The position numbers and the translations under genes are program-made. From contig CAJWBJ010000006.1 of assembly GCA_913020495.1 (NCBI GenBank), positions 1 through 63,676 of the forward strand: a DNA stretch of 63,676 nt, read 5' to 3'. The notes under the pieces are model-generated. The model made no database searches. It was not told the DNA's origin and saw only the letters and a list, made by a program, of their open reading frames with translations. Each line of letters opens with the position of its first letter. Within the stretch, counting starts at the first letter, position 1. This stretch comes from an uncultured Oleiphilus sp. (GTDB lineage: Bacteria; Pseudomonadota; Gammaproteobacteria; Pseudomonadales; Oleiphilaceae). This document shows positions 56,067-63,676 of this stretch, in pieces.

Positions 56067-56439
56067 AACGTTGCTACCTTGTATGGAAAAATATTTATTG
56101 TTAGAAAACAAGCAACTTGTTGGACTAGACATAGTTCACTTAAGTTCAAGTTTTTATACCATGAATGAAATTAGTTCTTTGCTTAACTTGCCAAGTAAAG
56201 CTTAGCCTTCAATTCAGGTTACATTGGGCTATATTTTATAGCTTTACAAATTTAGTTTATAAAGTGATGCTAGAGTCCAACCTTGCAAGCAACATTTTGT
56301 TTATCGAATATTTTTTGTCGGTCACTTTGAAACAATGTATTGCAATTTCTTGGCTTCTCCATGACATTTTCACTATGTTAATCTAGAAATTATTTTAAAG
56401 GTCTAGCTAAAAATACAAAACCTAAAGGCGGATAATGAA
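56067..56439. other. divergent intergenic region
   Basis: 373 bp between yghU and the thioesterase gene. A 73-codon plus-strand frame (56165-56386) is hydrophobic, Cys-containing and lacks a ribosome binding site; I do not call it. No operator stands out. Confidence 0.45.
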
Positions 56440-56868
56440 ATGAGTGAAGGGTTTGATCAATGTCGTATAACAATAGAATTACCTGTAGTTTGGGGTGAAA
56501 TGGACGCCTTTCAACACGTGAATAATACGGTCTATTTTCGTTACTTTGAAAGTGCGCGTATTGCCTATTTTGACGAAGTAGCGATTAATGAATCGATGGC
56601 TAAAGACGGCATTGGGCCGATCCTCGCATCAACCCAATGTAGATTCAAAGCCCCCCTGACTTACCCTGATAAAGTAACAATCGCCGCCCGTGTTTCCGAA
56701 ATTTCTGAAGACCGTTTCACCATGATGTATTATGTAAAAAGCCACACAAGTGGCAGAGTGGCGGCAGAAGGTGAAGGCTTAGTTGTTTTCTATGATTATA
56801 AAAACAACTGCAAACATAAAATTCCAAAACATATTTTAGACCAAGTAAAAGCGCTTGATAGTTTATAA
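56440..56868 (+). CDS. acyl-CoA thioesterase (4HBT hot-dog family)
   Basis: A 142-residue hot-dog protein with the 4-hydroxybenzoyl-CoA thioesterase/YbgC signature WGEMDAFQHVNNTVYFRYFE (about 16-35), where the Asp is catalytic. It hydrolyses acyl-CoA thioesters; the chain is unknown. It stands near the desaturase and YghU genes but is a separate unit, ending 25 bp before the convergent chemoreceptor gene. Confidence 0.9.
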   Translation: MSEGFDQCRITIELPVVWGEMDAFQHVNNTVYFRYFESARIAYFDEVAINESMAKDGIGPILASTQCRFKAPLTYPDKVTIAARVSEISEDRFTMMYYVKSHTSGRVAAEGEGLVVFYDYKNNCKHKIPKHILDQVKALDSL

Positions 56869-56893
56869 TATTAAGGCCCTGCCAATAACACGT

Positions 56894-58786
56894 TTATTTA
56901 ATTAAACGAAAAAAACCTACCACCTCTTGTAAAGTTTCAGACTGGGTCTGCATCTCCTCCGCTGTGGCAGCTAGCTCTTCAGATCCAGCCGCATTTTGTT
57001 GTGTGACTCTATCAAGTTGCTGCATGGTGCTCCCGATTTGATCGACACCAGCCGACTGTTCCTCCGATGCTGTGGTGATTTCCTGAACCAGTTCTGCCGT
57101 TCTTGTAATCTCAGGTACCATTTTCTCTAGTAATTCTCCGGCAGTTTCCGCCACTTTCAAACTATCAGTCGTCAAGGAGCTTATTTCAGAAGCAGCAACT
57201 TGACTACGTTCAGCCAACTTTCTGACTTCAGCAGCCACTACAGCAAAGCCTTTACCGTGCTCTCCAGCACGTGCTGCCTCTATCGCGGCGTTAAGCGCCA
57301 ACATATTGGTCTGATAGGCTATATCCTCTATGATTGAAATTTTATCGGCAATTTGACCCATTGCTTGAGCAGTCCCTGAAACAGCCGCACCACCATCAGA
57401 GGCGGCAGTAGCCGATTCGCTAGCGATTGAATTTGTAGTTTGAGAGTTTTGCTTATTCTGAGTAATCGAAGCACCCATTTGTTCTACCGCAGCACTAGTT
57501 TCTTCTACACTGGCAGCCTGCTCATTTGCAGATTGACTTAATGAATTTGCTGTGTCACTCACCTGTGCCGAAGCTGAACTAATCTGGTCAGAGTTTCCTT
57601 GAATCGATTGTACGACATCAGTAAGTTTTTCTTGCATGACTTGCATATTCATAAGCAAGACACCAATTTCATCCTCACTAGTGACTTCAATTTTAGAAGT
57701 TAAATCACCTAACGCAATGTCTTGCATAACAGTCACCGTTTTAGAAATTGGTTTAGTAATCATTTTCACGATGACAAAAGAGATAACGACTGAAAGAAAC
57801 AATCCAACTACTAATAGCATCCATAGAAACTTATTTAAGTCTCTGATCATTTGTTTTGAGGAAGACATATCAGCATTCATGAGTTCTTGCTGATTGGTAG
57901 ACATAGCCAATAAATCTTCTTTAATTTTGAAGGCAACTGGCGCGGCTTTTGTTGATAACCAGTAGTTAGCTTTATTCCAGTCTTTCCCCCCACGAAGCAC
58001 GAACATTCTAGGAGGTAAAGTTGAGAAAAACTCTCTTGCTTTTTTAAACTCACTAAAAGCTTTTTTCTGTGAGTCAGTTAGTAGTGATTGATTATCCAGC
58101 AAATCACGATATCGACGATCGTTTTTTTCCCATAACACCTTAAATTTATTTTCAAACTTCGCCTCGCCTGTCAGCAAGAAGGCTCGAATATTTGCTAATG
58201 ATAACCCCGTTGTTCCTCGTACGTCTGCCATGATACCCAATAGAGCTTTTCGCTTTGGCGAAGCTGGCTCCTCGAGCTCAATATCAATCATTTTGGTGAT
58301 GTTCGATACCAATATTACTGCTTGCGGTGCCGCCTCTACAAGCAACAACTTCAAAGCGGGTTCATTATCAGCAGTTTGTGCTATATTTTCTATTTCTATT
58401 TGAGCCTGTTTAAACGTAGCCAGATTAGACTCTATTCTTCGCAGCCGTTTAATATTTTCAGGGTTAGTCCAATCTTTCGAAAACGTTTCCATACCTTTCA
58501 AAGAGGGCTCTATTTCTTTACCCCAAGCTACTCCTCTTTCTTTTTTAAATTTTTCCGCACCCAGAATTATCCACCCGCGTAACGCTGCCAAAGAATGATT
58601 TATACCATTCAACATCTGAAGACTTGCTTGAGCGGTTGGTACTCGCCGATCAATAATACGATCTGTAATATCTGACGATTTTTTTACTTCCTTTATTGTT
58701 AGCATCACTATCGTTACAAGTATGATGGCAATTATAGAAAAACCACCTCCAATTTTGACACCTAACTTCAATTTAGAAAAAAGCAT
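56894..58786 (-). CDS. methyl-accepting chemotaxis protein
   Basis: A 630-residue chemoreceptor: TM1 (about 11-31), a helical periplasmic domain (about 32-320) of unusually large size for a four-helix bundle (perhaps a double or HBM-type module), TM2 (about 322-345), and HAMP (345-398). A signalling domain follows with the conserved hairpin tip [20 protein letters not shown] and [20 protein letters not shown]. It lacks the C-terminal NWETF pentapeptide. The ligand is unknown. It is a single gene. Confidence 0.93.
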   Translation of the reverse strand: MLFSKLKLGVKIGGGFSIIAIILVTIVMLTIKEVKKSSDITDRIIDRRVPTAQASLQMLNGINHSLAALRGWIILGAEKFKKERGVAWGKEIEPSLKGMETFSKDWTNPENIKRLRRIESNLATFKQAQIEIENIAQTADNEPALKLLLVEAAPQAVILVSNITKMIDIELEEPASPKRKALLGIMADVRGTTGLSLANIRAFLLTGEAKFENKFKVLWEKNDRRYRDLLDNQSLLTDSQKKAFSEFKKAREFFSTLPPRMFVLRGGKDWNKANYWLSTKAAPVAFKIKEDLLAMSTNQQELMNADMSSSKQMIRDLNKFLWMLLVVGLFLSVVISFVIVKMITKPISKTVTVMQDIALGDLTSKIEVTSEDEIGVLLMNMQVMQEKLTDVVQSIQGNSDQISSASAQVSDTANSLSQSANEQAASVEETSAAVEQMGASITQNKQNSQTTNSIASESATAASDGGAAVSGTAQAMGQIADKISIIEDIAYQTNMLALNAAIEAARAGEHGKGFAVVAAEVRKLAERSQVAASEISSLTTDSLKVAETAGELLEKMVPEITRTAELVQEITTASEEQSAGVDQIGSTMQQLDRVTQQNAAGSEELAATAEEMQTQSETLQEVVGFFRLIK

Positions 58787-59143
58787 AATAGGTCCTTATT
58801 GATCGAAGGTATTAAGCTAGAATGATCAAACTTGCACAACACTACCTAAGGAAACATCTGAACACCCTGAGGAACCGGAAAATTTTGGTTCAATTTTTCT
58901 GTAAAATACGGCTGAAAAAATTCGAATTTAAAACTAACATATAGTTCAAATTTTGAATTTCGCTACTTAAAACTGGAAATAATATGATTCAGGTCAAATC
59001 GGGAAGGAACTAAGTTTTGGTCTGGTTTTCAATAAGCTATATGAGGTGTGATGACTAAGCGTCTTTATGAATATCAAAGTTAATCCGTAAAATTTTGCAT
59101 ACATATAAGATATAAATATTATTAAAAAAAATCAGATTCATCA
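58787..59143. other. intergenic region upstream of the chemoreceptor
   Basis: 357 bp, AT-rich. It holds the minus-strand promoter of the chemoreceptor. Otherwise only short A/T palindromes were seen. Confidence 0.45.
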
Positions 59144-59322
59144 CTGCGAATTATTCAAAAGGCAATACGTGACGATACTCCGCCACCATGGGTAGCCAGA
59201 GGTAAACTAATATTCGAGACTCTTGCGAAGAACGATGGGAACAAAGCGGCTACTGCAGAAGCTTAGGGATGACGGTTAGGCACGTCAATCTGGCCTTAAG
59301 GTTCCATAAAACTGGACAATAA
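59144..59322 (+). pseudogene. frameshifted remnant of a helix-turn-helix protein
   Basis: Reading from about 59144 gives RIIQKAIRDDTPPPWVARGK and IFETLAKNDGNKAATAEA, then a stop. Shifting frame at 59263-59265 continues LGMTVRHVNLALRFHKTGQ to TAA 59322. Joined, NKAATAEA-LGMTVRHVNLALR has the spacing of an HTH recognition motif. One missing T in GCTTAGGG explains the break. No good start codon or ribosome binding site remains. The HTH reading is an inference from the peptide pattern. Confidence 0.45.
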
Positions 59323-59507
59323 ATAGCATAACTACTAGTTAATTGGTCTACCACAACCAACTTTCTCTATTCAAAGGGAATGTACCTTGTGATACTTAAT
59401 GAAACTGAAATTATTAGATGACACCTACAACTGTACAATTTATAATCAACACATCTAAACAGCCTACAATCTACGTCATAACTAGATCACTGTGAGGAGG
59501 TCGCATA

Positions 59508-59699
59508 ATGACCACACAATCTGATGACCACTACTACCTTCTAGGTCGCGATCAAGGGTTTAACGAATTGCAATGCAAGGTGACCAAGCCAAAGCCGCAC
59601 GTAGTAGACATGAAGCATAGGGTTGACTGGCAACAAGGCCACGAAGAAGCAGTAGAAACATATTACTGGCGACGAAAACCTGTGAAAGATGACCATTGA
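59508..59699 (+). CDS. small hydrophilic protein of 63 residues
   Basis: The ATG at 59508 has a very strong ribosome binding site (GAGGAGGT, six bases upstream). The product is charged and aromatic, MTTQSDDHYYLLGRDQGF then WQQGHEEAVETYYWRRKP, with one cysteine. It has no signal peptide or membrane helix. I recognise no family. It lies in an accessory-looking stretch between the HTH remnant and the mini PEP-CTERM-like gene. Confidence 0.55.
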   Translation: MTTQSDDHYYLLGRDQGFNELQCKVTKPKPHVVDMKHRVDWQQGHEEAVETYYWRRKPVKDDH

Positions 59700-59869
59700 A
59701 GCACCTTGAGACTGGTAAATAACTTGGAAAACTACGGGTTACTTGATCTACCACGCCCTAGAAGTACAACTTAGAGTCTGCAAAAGATTAGACATAAAGC
59801 TAGCACCATGATCGATGGTGGTGATCTAAAACAGCTCAGATAGCTTCCAGTCGCAACATGTATAACGAA

Positions 59870-60028
59870 TTACTTAGCTTTACGACGCGCAAAACCTAAG
59901 GCTAGAAGCCCTAGAACAAGCATAGAGAGTGTAGCTGTATCTTGGGGATTAACAGCAGCTGCATAGACAGTACCAGAGCTAACTACTAGAATACCGGCTG
60001 CTGCAAGACCACGAAGTGACTTTGACAT
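59870..60028 (-). CDS. minimal PEP-CTERM-like exported peptide
   Basis: A 52-residue protein from the ATG at 60028, preceded by AAGGAA. Residues 1-24 are a signal peptide (MSKSLRG, hydrophobic run, VYAA). What follows is only VNPQDTATLSMLVLGLLALG then FARRKAK: a hydrophobic helix capped by basic residues, shaped like a PEP-CTERM tail but with NPQD in place of PEP. The mature part would be about 27 residues with almost no body. The two canonical PEP-CTERM proteins of this window lie 35 kb away. Confidence 0.6.
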   Translation of the reverse strand: MSKSLRGLAAAGILVVSSGTVYAAAVNPQDTATLSMLVLGLLALGFARRKAK

Positions 60029-60608
60029 GAGAAATTCCTTGTTCAATTGTGCCAACTCATTTCAGTGGAGTGACTAACGTAAATAGTAGCGCCGATTTAA
60101 ACACTTTTTAATAAACTATGGTGTGACTCAGGTAGCATACCCTCAAACAAAGTTACAATATGTTCATCTTTCTGACCCTATACACAGCAACTAGGCTCGA
60201 AAATGGAGAACTATGTGTTTAGGGTTTTAATTACATGCGAAAGCTTAAGCGTGTGACCGACTGGGTCATCGAGTATCGACGCATGCAATCAATAACTCAC
60301 CGAGAGTTCACTTGTTGCATGTCAGCAAAGAAAAGATACAGTCCACACCTACTTAATTTGTTAGAATAAGCCTAAATCGGGTTGCGTGATTTTTGCGTAT
60401 TGCGGTTATACCACGTTATCGTGAGTTGTTGATAACAGGTATGATCAGCACCAATAATTTCCTTATAATTCAATCACTTAAAAAAAACCCTTATTTCTCA
60501 TAATGATGGAATCGATCGATTATTTTGTATAAAATCAACCTAAAGCTCTTTAATAGATAGGATAATACGTACAAAATAAAATCTAACCATTTGATTTACA
60601 AGAATAAA

Positions 60609-60634
60609 TGGCGGTGGAGGAGAGATTTGAATCC
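60609..60634 (-). other. tRNA-Ser 3'-end-like attachment site remnant
   Basis: Read on the minus strand, GGATTCAAATCTCTCC followed by TCCACCGCCA closely resembles the T-arm, acceptor strand and CCA of a tRNA-Ser gene (a canonical form reads GGGTTCAAATCCC in the arm). The T-stem no longer pairs properly, and no tRNA body lies upstream, so it is not a gene. Such 3'-end copies are left where integrases insert islands. A tmRNA end is a less likely alternative. Confidence 0.45.
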
Positions 60635-60972
60635 TATCCAGTCTAATTCACACACCATCTAAAACCGCCCTCTCCCCCCTTTATCTATAGGGTTCTTAAT
60701 TTTTTCCGTGGTGTAAAATGATGCTACAAAACGTCCAATCTGTCCCAAAAGTGTCCCAAGAATGCCCCATATTTACGACTCAGGGAATCGAACTCTTTCA
60801 GTGGGTAACCTAGTCTCTCACGGGCCGCATAAACACTGAATTCTTGATTTATGACGTAGACTAAAAAAAAACTACAAAAGACTCAGTTTTACCCCCCTTT
60901 TTTTGACAGTATCTGACTCAACAATGCGTCACCTTACATAAGTTTGCGTATATTTATTAGATACACTAACAT

Positions 60973-60993
60973 TGTATACTAATTAGCTATACA
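60973..60993. promoter_or_regulatory. inverted repeat upstream of the TacA-like antitoxin
   Basis: TGTATA (60973-60978) and TATACA (60988-60993) are inverted arms about 15 bp before the antitoxin ATG, followed by AAAGG at 60995. Autoregulation by an antitoxin or antitoxin-toxin complex bound to such an operator is usual for TacAT modules. Confidence 0.45.
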
Positions 60994-61008
60994 CAAAGGT
61001 ACATCAAA

Positions 61009-61275
61009 ATGCCCAAAACAGCCCCCATTAATATGCGCGTTGAACCTGCTCAACAAGCGCTACTTACTAAAGCTGCAGCGATTCTTCACAAAGACCGAAG
61101 CGCCTTCATTCTCGACGTAGCTTGCCGAGAAGCAGAAAACGTTCTTCTTGATCAAAGATTATTTCAACTTAATGATGAAGAGTATGAAGCATTTGAATCA
61201 GCATTATCTGCCCCGCTTGCTGAGAACGCAAAGTTAAAATCTCTCATTAAGGAAACGTCACCTTGGGAAAAATAA
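61009..61275 (+). CDS. DUF1778 (TacA-like) antitoxin
   Basis: An 88-residue ribbon-helix-helix protein: PINMRVEPAQQALLTKAAAI (about 4-23), then SAFILDVACREAENVLLDQ, the DUF1778/TacA pattern, and a C-terminal tail (LNDEEYEAFESALSAP) that wraps the toxin. It binds DNA as a dimer and neutralises the GNAT toxin. It overlaps the toxin start by 13 bp, so the two are made together. The ATG follows AAAGG by nine bases. Confidence 0.92.
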   Translation: MPKTAPINMRVEPAQQALLTKAAAILHKDRSAFILDVACREAENVLLDQRLFQLNDEEYEAFESALSAPLAENAKLKSLIKETSPWEK

Positions 61276-61763
61276 ATGCCCCGGAACTTCTTGCCCCTCA
61301 ACATGAAACAGGTCAATTTTGCAGTGGTAATGAAACACTTGATGAATGGTTGATTAAGCGTGCGTGGAAAAACCAGCAAAACGGTGCAAGTCGAACCTTT
61401 GTTATATGCAATAGAAAACAAGTTGTCGGATACTATGCATTAACCACGGGAAGCATTGAAAGGACTGCTTCAACAGGTAATTTTTCTCATGGTATGCCAA
61501 ACCCAATACCTGTCATTATTCTAGGGCGACTAGCTATAGATGTTGATTACCAAGGCCAACTACTAGGAGCAGCGCTTCTAAAAGACGCAATGCTCAGAAC
61601 GCTATCTATATCAGATAACGTTGGTATCAGGGGCTTGCTTGTCCATGCCATATCCGTAGCGGCCAAACAGTTTTATCTAAACTATGGCTTCCAAGTTTCA
61701 CCTACTGACCCTATGACCCTTCTGCTTTCGATGAATAATATCAGAGCGCATATTGGCAATTAA
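61263..61763 (+). CDS. GNAT-family toxin (TacT-like)
   Basis: A 166-residue GCN5-type acetyltransferase starting at a TTG (61263) that reads LGKINAPELLAPQHE in the usual TacT N-terminal frame; AAGGAA lies upstream. The acetyl-CoA loop region is ILGRLAIDVDYQGQLLGAAL, and QFYLNYGFQ is near the end with the conserved Tyr. TacT toxins acetylate the amino group of charged tRNAs and stop translation. It is paired with the antitoxin by overlap. The non-ATG start may keep toxin output low. Confidence 0.9.
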   Translation: MGKINAPELLAPQHETGQFCSGNETLDEWLIKRAWKNQQNGASRTFVICNRKQVVGYYALTTGSIERTASTGNFSHGMPNPIPVIILGRLAIDVDYQGQLLGAALLKDAMLRTLSISDNVGIRGLLVHAISVAAKQFYLNYGFQVSPTDPMTLLLSMNNIRAHIGN

Positions 61764-61842
61764 ATTTCTCAGATAACAGTTCATATAGCTGCGGTGTCGA
61801 AGATAGACTTGGTCAAAAGGTGTTATCTGGAAGTGTTTCATT

Positions 61843-63183
61843 TTATTCAGACTTAAGCGCTCCAATAACAGCCTCATGATTAGCCTTGGCTATTTGCAAA
61901 ATACGCTCTGCAGAATCGATATCAGCCTGATAGTAATCCCCTTTAACAAATCCAGCAACAACATCCGAGACAGACTTTAGGGATAAGTCTGCATACTTGA
62001 TAAGTTGCTTTCGTATTGTGTTGTATTTTTTCTGAATGGTGTCGAATAATTGCTTCAACGCTTCCTCGTCAAGCGACTCAAGGTCATTAACCTCACCTAT
62101 CAACATCGCAAATGTAGTGTCCAATTCTTCATATAGAGCTGTGCACACAAGGTCATAAGCTGGAGACAATGAGATAAAGCCATCGGCTGAAACAAGAAAA
62201 GAAAAGTTCTTCGCGTGAGCGTCATAGTTACCAATAACGAGGCTAAAGATGAGCCTTCTGAAGACTTCTATATCATCTTTTACTGGAACCAAACTGAATT
62301 GATTGATCTTTGAAAAGAGCTCTTTAAAACCTGGCCCACCACTTACTTCATATTTCATGGTCGATGGAATTGAACATAACTGACACAAATCTTCTTGTTG
62401 AAGACGTTGAGTTACCTCTATCCCACTGTTTGACTGACTAGCAAGAATACGGTCATAACGCTCGATTAATAAGGCATCCGATTCATTGCCATTTGCATCG
62501 TTGACCTCCAGCAGTGAGACTTCTGCCGTATTAATGCCCGCCATCTTGGCAGCCTTCATGCAGATGTATTCGTTATATACCAGAGAGTTGAATCGCTCAT
62601 CTTTACGGGCTGGTTTTATGATGTGTGTACTGGGCGCGTCTTTTGCTTCAAAGGTAAGATCGCCTGAGCGAATAACGGGTAACTTATTCTGAGCGCCTGC
62701 CAAACTCAAACGATTGCCAACCTCCCCTTTTTGAGGGTTGACATTAAAAGGCCGATCTTGAATATCAAGCAATAATTGACTCAGTTTCTTCCGGTCTAAC
62801 TCATTTTTTTTATCAGTTTTTTCGAATTTCGGGTTACCCCCTTCCAACTGGATAGAAAGCGCACCAGCAACATCCCCACCCAGCAATTCGATAAAACGCG
62901 CAAAATTTCCTTCTTCAATTTTATTCTGCCCCTGGATCAGGGAGCGAATTTCACCCTCTGGCAATAGATTTTCGATAAACGGAAAAACGATATTATCTTC
63001 ATGCTGTTTACTGCTTGAAGGAATAGTTAAAGAAATTGAAGGTCCTTTTTGCTCCATGTAAACATCATCATAGATGAAACTCATACGCATAGCCTTATCG
63101 ATATTTAATTTACCGACGAAAGCATCGTTGAAATAAACATCAAAAATATTTAAATCATTTCCTTTTGAAAGATCCGTATTCAT
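61843..63183 (-). CDS. hipA: HipA family serine/threonine kinase toxin
   Basis: A 446-residue HipA: the N-subdomain (YFNDAFVGKL then the Couple_hipA region) and the kinase core with SLAGAQNKLPVI (about 163), THIIKP, LIERYDR, catalytic NYDAHAKN (about 322) and metal-binding AYDLV (about 342). HipA phosphorylates glutamyl-tRNA synthetase or related targets and induces growth arrest; the target here is unknown. It overlaps hipB by 4 bp. All core catalytic residues look intact. Confidence 0.92.
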   Translation of the reverse strand: MNTDLSKGNDLNIFDVYFNDAFVGKLNIDKAMRMSFIYDDVYMEQKGPSISLTIPSSSKQHEDNIVFPFIENLLPEGEIRSLIQGQNKIEEGNFARFIELLGGDVAGALSIQLEGGNPKFEKTDKKNELDRKKLSQLLLDIQDRPFNVNPQKGEVGNRLSLAGAQNKLPVIRSGDLTFEAKDAPSTHIIKPARKDERFNSLVYNEYICMKAAKMAGINTAEVSLLEVNDANGNESDALLIERYDRILASQSNSGIEVTQRLQQEDLCQLCSIPSTMKYEVSGGPGFKELFSKINQFSLVPVKDDIEVFRRLIFSLVIGNYDAHAKNFSFLVSADGFISLSPAYDLVCTALYEELDTTFAMLIGEVNDLESLDEEALKQLFDTIQKKYNTIRKQLIKYADLSLKSVSDVVAGFVKGDYYQADIDSAERILQIAKANHEAVIGALKSE

Positions 63184-63578
63184 GGCACCACCTCGACATC
63201 AATACCGAAACCCTTTAATACATCAAATAATTTATTCAGCCGTTTTTTAGGTTTGCCATTTTCTATAGTGGATAGAAAGCGTGGTGATACATTACAAAGC
63301 GCAGCGCCGGTAATCTGATCGAGTTCTAACGCCAAGCGTTTCGCCTTTACGAGAGTCCCCGCATGAACGGGGTCGAATAACACTGGTATATTCATACCGA
63401 GAGCACGGGCGACTTTAATTAAGCTATCGACCTCAACCGTCTCCTTACCATTCTCCAGCTGAGAAATGAATTTAGGCGAAACATTGGCCGAGGTTGCCAA
63501 CATAGCCGCATCAATCCCTACAGAAAGACGACATTTCGCGATTAAATCTAACAGCTCTTGCACTGTACGAATATTCAT
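63180..63578 (-). CDS. hipB: HipB-type antitoxin with tandem helix-turn-helix
   Basis: A 132-residue protein with two HTH-XRE units in a row. Unit 1 (about 18-66) has ATSANVSPKFISQLENGKE then SLIKVARALGMNIP. Unit 2 (about 78-130) has LCNVSPRFLSTIENGKPKKR then LFDVLKGFGIDVEV. Classical HipB has one unit of about 75-90 residues and dimerises; this looks like a duplicated or fused form. It overlaps hipA. Its own promoter region has paired operator-like repeats. Confidence 0.88.
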   Translation of the reverse strand: MNIRTVQELLDLIAKCRLSVGIDAAMLATSANVSPKFISQLENGKETVEVDSLIKVARALGMNIPVLFDPVHAGTLVKAKRLALELDQITGAALCNVSPRFLSTIENGKPKKRLNKLFDVLKGFGIDVEVVP

Positions 63579-63594
63579 AAGCCACCAAAATATT

Positions 63595-63662
63595 ACCGAT
63601 CAGTACTATAGTAACATATTTAATCAAAAACAAGAATAAATATAACCGATCAGTACTATCGG
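63595..63662. promoter_or_regulatory. paired operator-like repeats upstream of hipBA
   Basis: The 15-mer ACCGATCAGTACTAT occurs exactly at 63595-63609 and 63645-63659, 50 bp apart (about five helical turns). In the second copy it extends to the 17-bp inverted repeat CCGAT-cagtact-ATCGG (63646-63662). They lie directly upstream of hipB and are likely HipB autoregulatory sites that could be bridged by looping. Confidence 0.7.
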
Positions 63663-63676
63663 TGTTTAGAAGATGA

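Larger units (their letters stand above)
60029..61008. other. 980-bp gene-poor region with tRNA-like remnants
   Basis: No protein gene is supported. It holds a tRNA-3'-end-like sequence (60609-60634), a second T-loop-like segment GTTCGATTCC on the minus strand near 60783-60797, and the promoter/operator of the TacA-like module. A 44-codon frame at 60235-60369 has no good ribosome binding site. The pattern fits an integration site or island edge. Confidence 0.5.

Noticed and set aside
56165..56386. 73-codon hydrophobic frame between yghU and the thioesterase gene.
   Set aside because: No ribosome binding site; the hydrophobicity follows from AT-rich sequence.
60235..60369. 44-codon basic frame in the gene-poor region.
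   Set aside because: The upstream AGGG is 11 bases away, and the frame is short enough to occur by chance.
60609..60634. A functional tRNA-Ser gene on the minus strand.
   Set aside because: Only the 3' end is present, the T-stem is mispaired, and no anticodon arm or 5' acceptor strand can be found.

Overview
The window is an AT-rich (by eye about 39-40% GC) chromosomal segment of a free-living gammaproteobacterium. The holB-pilZ-tatD block, the DUF4892 and DUF3348/DUF802/OmpA/DUF2894 families, topoisomerase IV ParE, PEP-CTERM proteins and a complete acyclic-terpene utilisation (Atu) cluster together point to an environmental, probably marine, lineage near Pseudomonadales/Oceanospirillales. 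The genus cannot be fixed from the sequence alone.

Left part (1-14.5 kb). A long minus-strand run reads DUF58 protein -> TgpA-like transglutaminase -> holB -> pilZ -> tatD -> alpha/beta hydrolase -> DUF4892 protein, mostly with overlapping genes. Divergent from it is an unrecognised secreted protein. A second, tightly overlapped minus-strand operon (8.0-12.5 kb) encodes DUF3348, a DUF802 MotA-like protein with a very long coiled-coil tail, a MotB/OmpA-like stator subunit and DUF2894. This is a predicted ion-driven envelope motor of unknown function and the best candidate here for an undescribed system. An SDR-TetR pair follows.

Middle (14.5-30 kb). This part holds an RlhA-like U32 protein, a stand-alone HMGL-type aldolase, a PlsC acyltransferase, an acyl-CoA dehydrogenase, a GFA-fold zinc protein, two small unknown proteins (one a 59-residue ORF), two tandem PEP-CTERM proteins, parE and a subtilisin-like lipoprotein.

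Atu cluster (29.9-41.8 kb). It runs atuR divergent from atuABCDEFGH in the same order as in Pseudomonas aeruginosa. It encodes activation, dehydrogenation, biotin-dependent carboxylation, hydration and cleavage of citronellyl/geranyl-CoA. Two copies of a palindromic operator lie between atuR and atuA.

Right-middle (41.8-58.8 kb). Mostly single genes: a YjbR-like protein, a PAS-GGDEF cyclase, an ORF broken by one in-frame TGA, a GT-C membrane transferase, an ICMT-like methyltransferase, and a TRAP-type binding lipoprotein coupled to a hybrid histidine kinase with no transporter. These are followed by a YheT-like hydrolase, a fused desaturase-reductase-ferredoxin with a divergent AraC regulator, a YghU-type GST, a hot-dog thioesterase and a chemoreceptor. 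A possible small RNA lies near 47.1 kb.

Right end (58.8-63.7 kb). The accessory-looking end contains a frameshifted HTH fragment, a 63-residue protein, a 52-residue protein that is little more than a signal peptide plus a PEP-CTERM-like tail, tRNA-3'-end-like remnants, and two toxin-antitoxin modules (TacA/TacT-like and HipB/HipA). This looks like the edge of an integrated island. No complete tRNA, rRNA, IS element or CRISPR array was seen.
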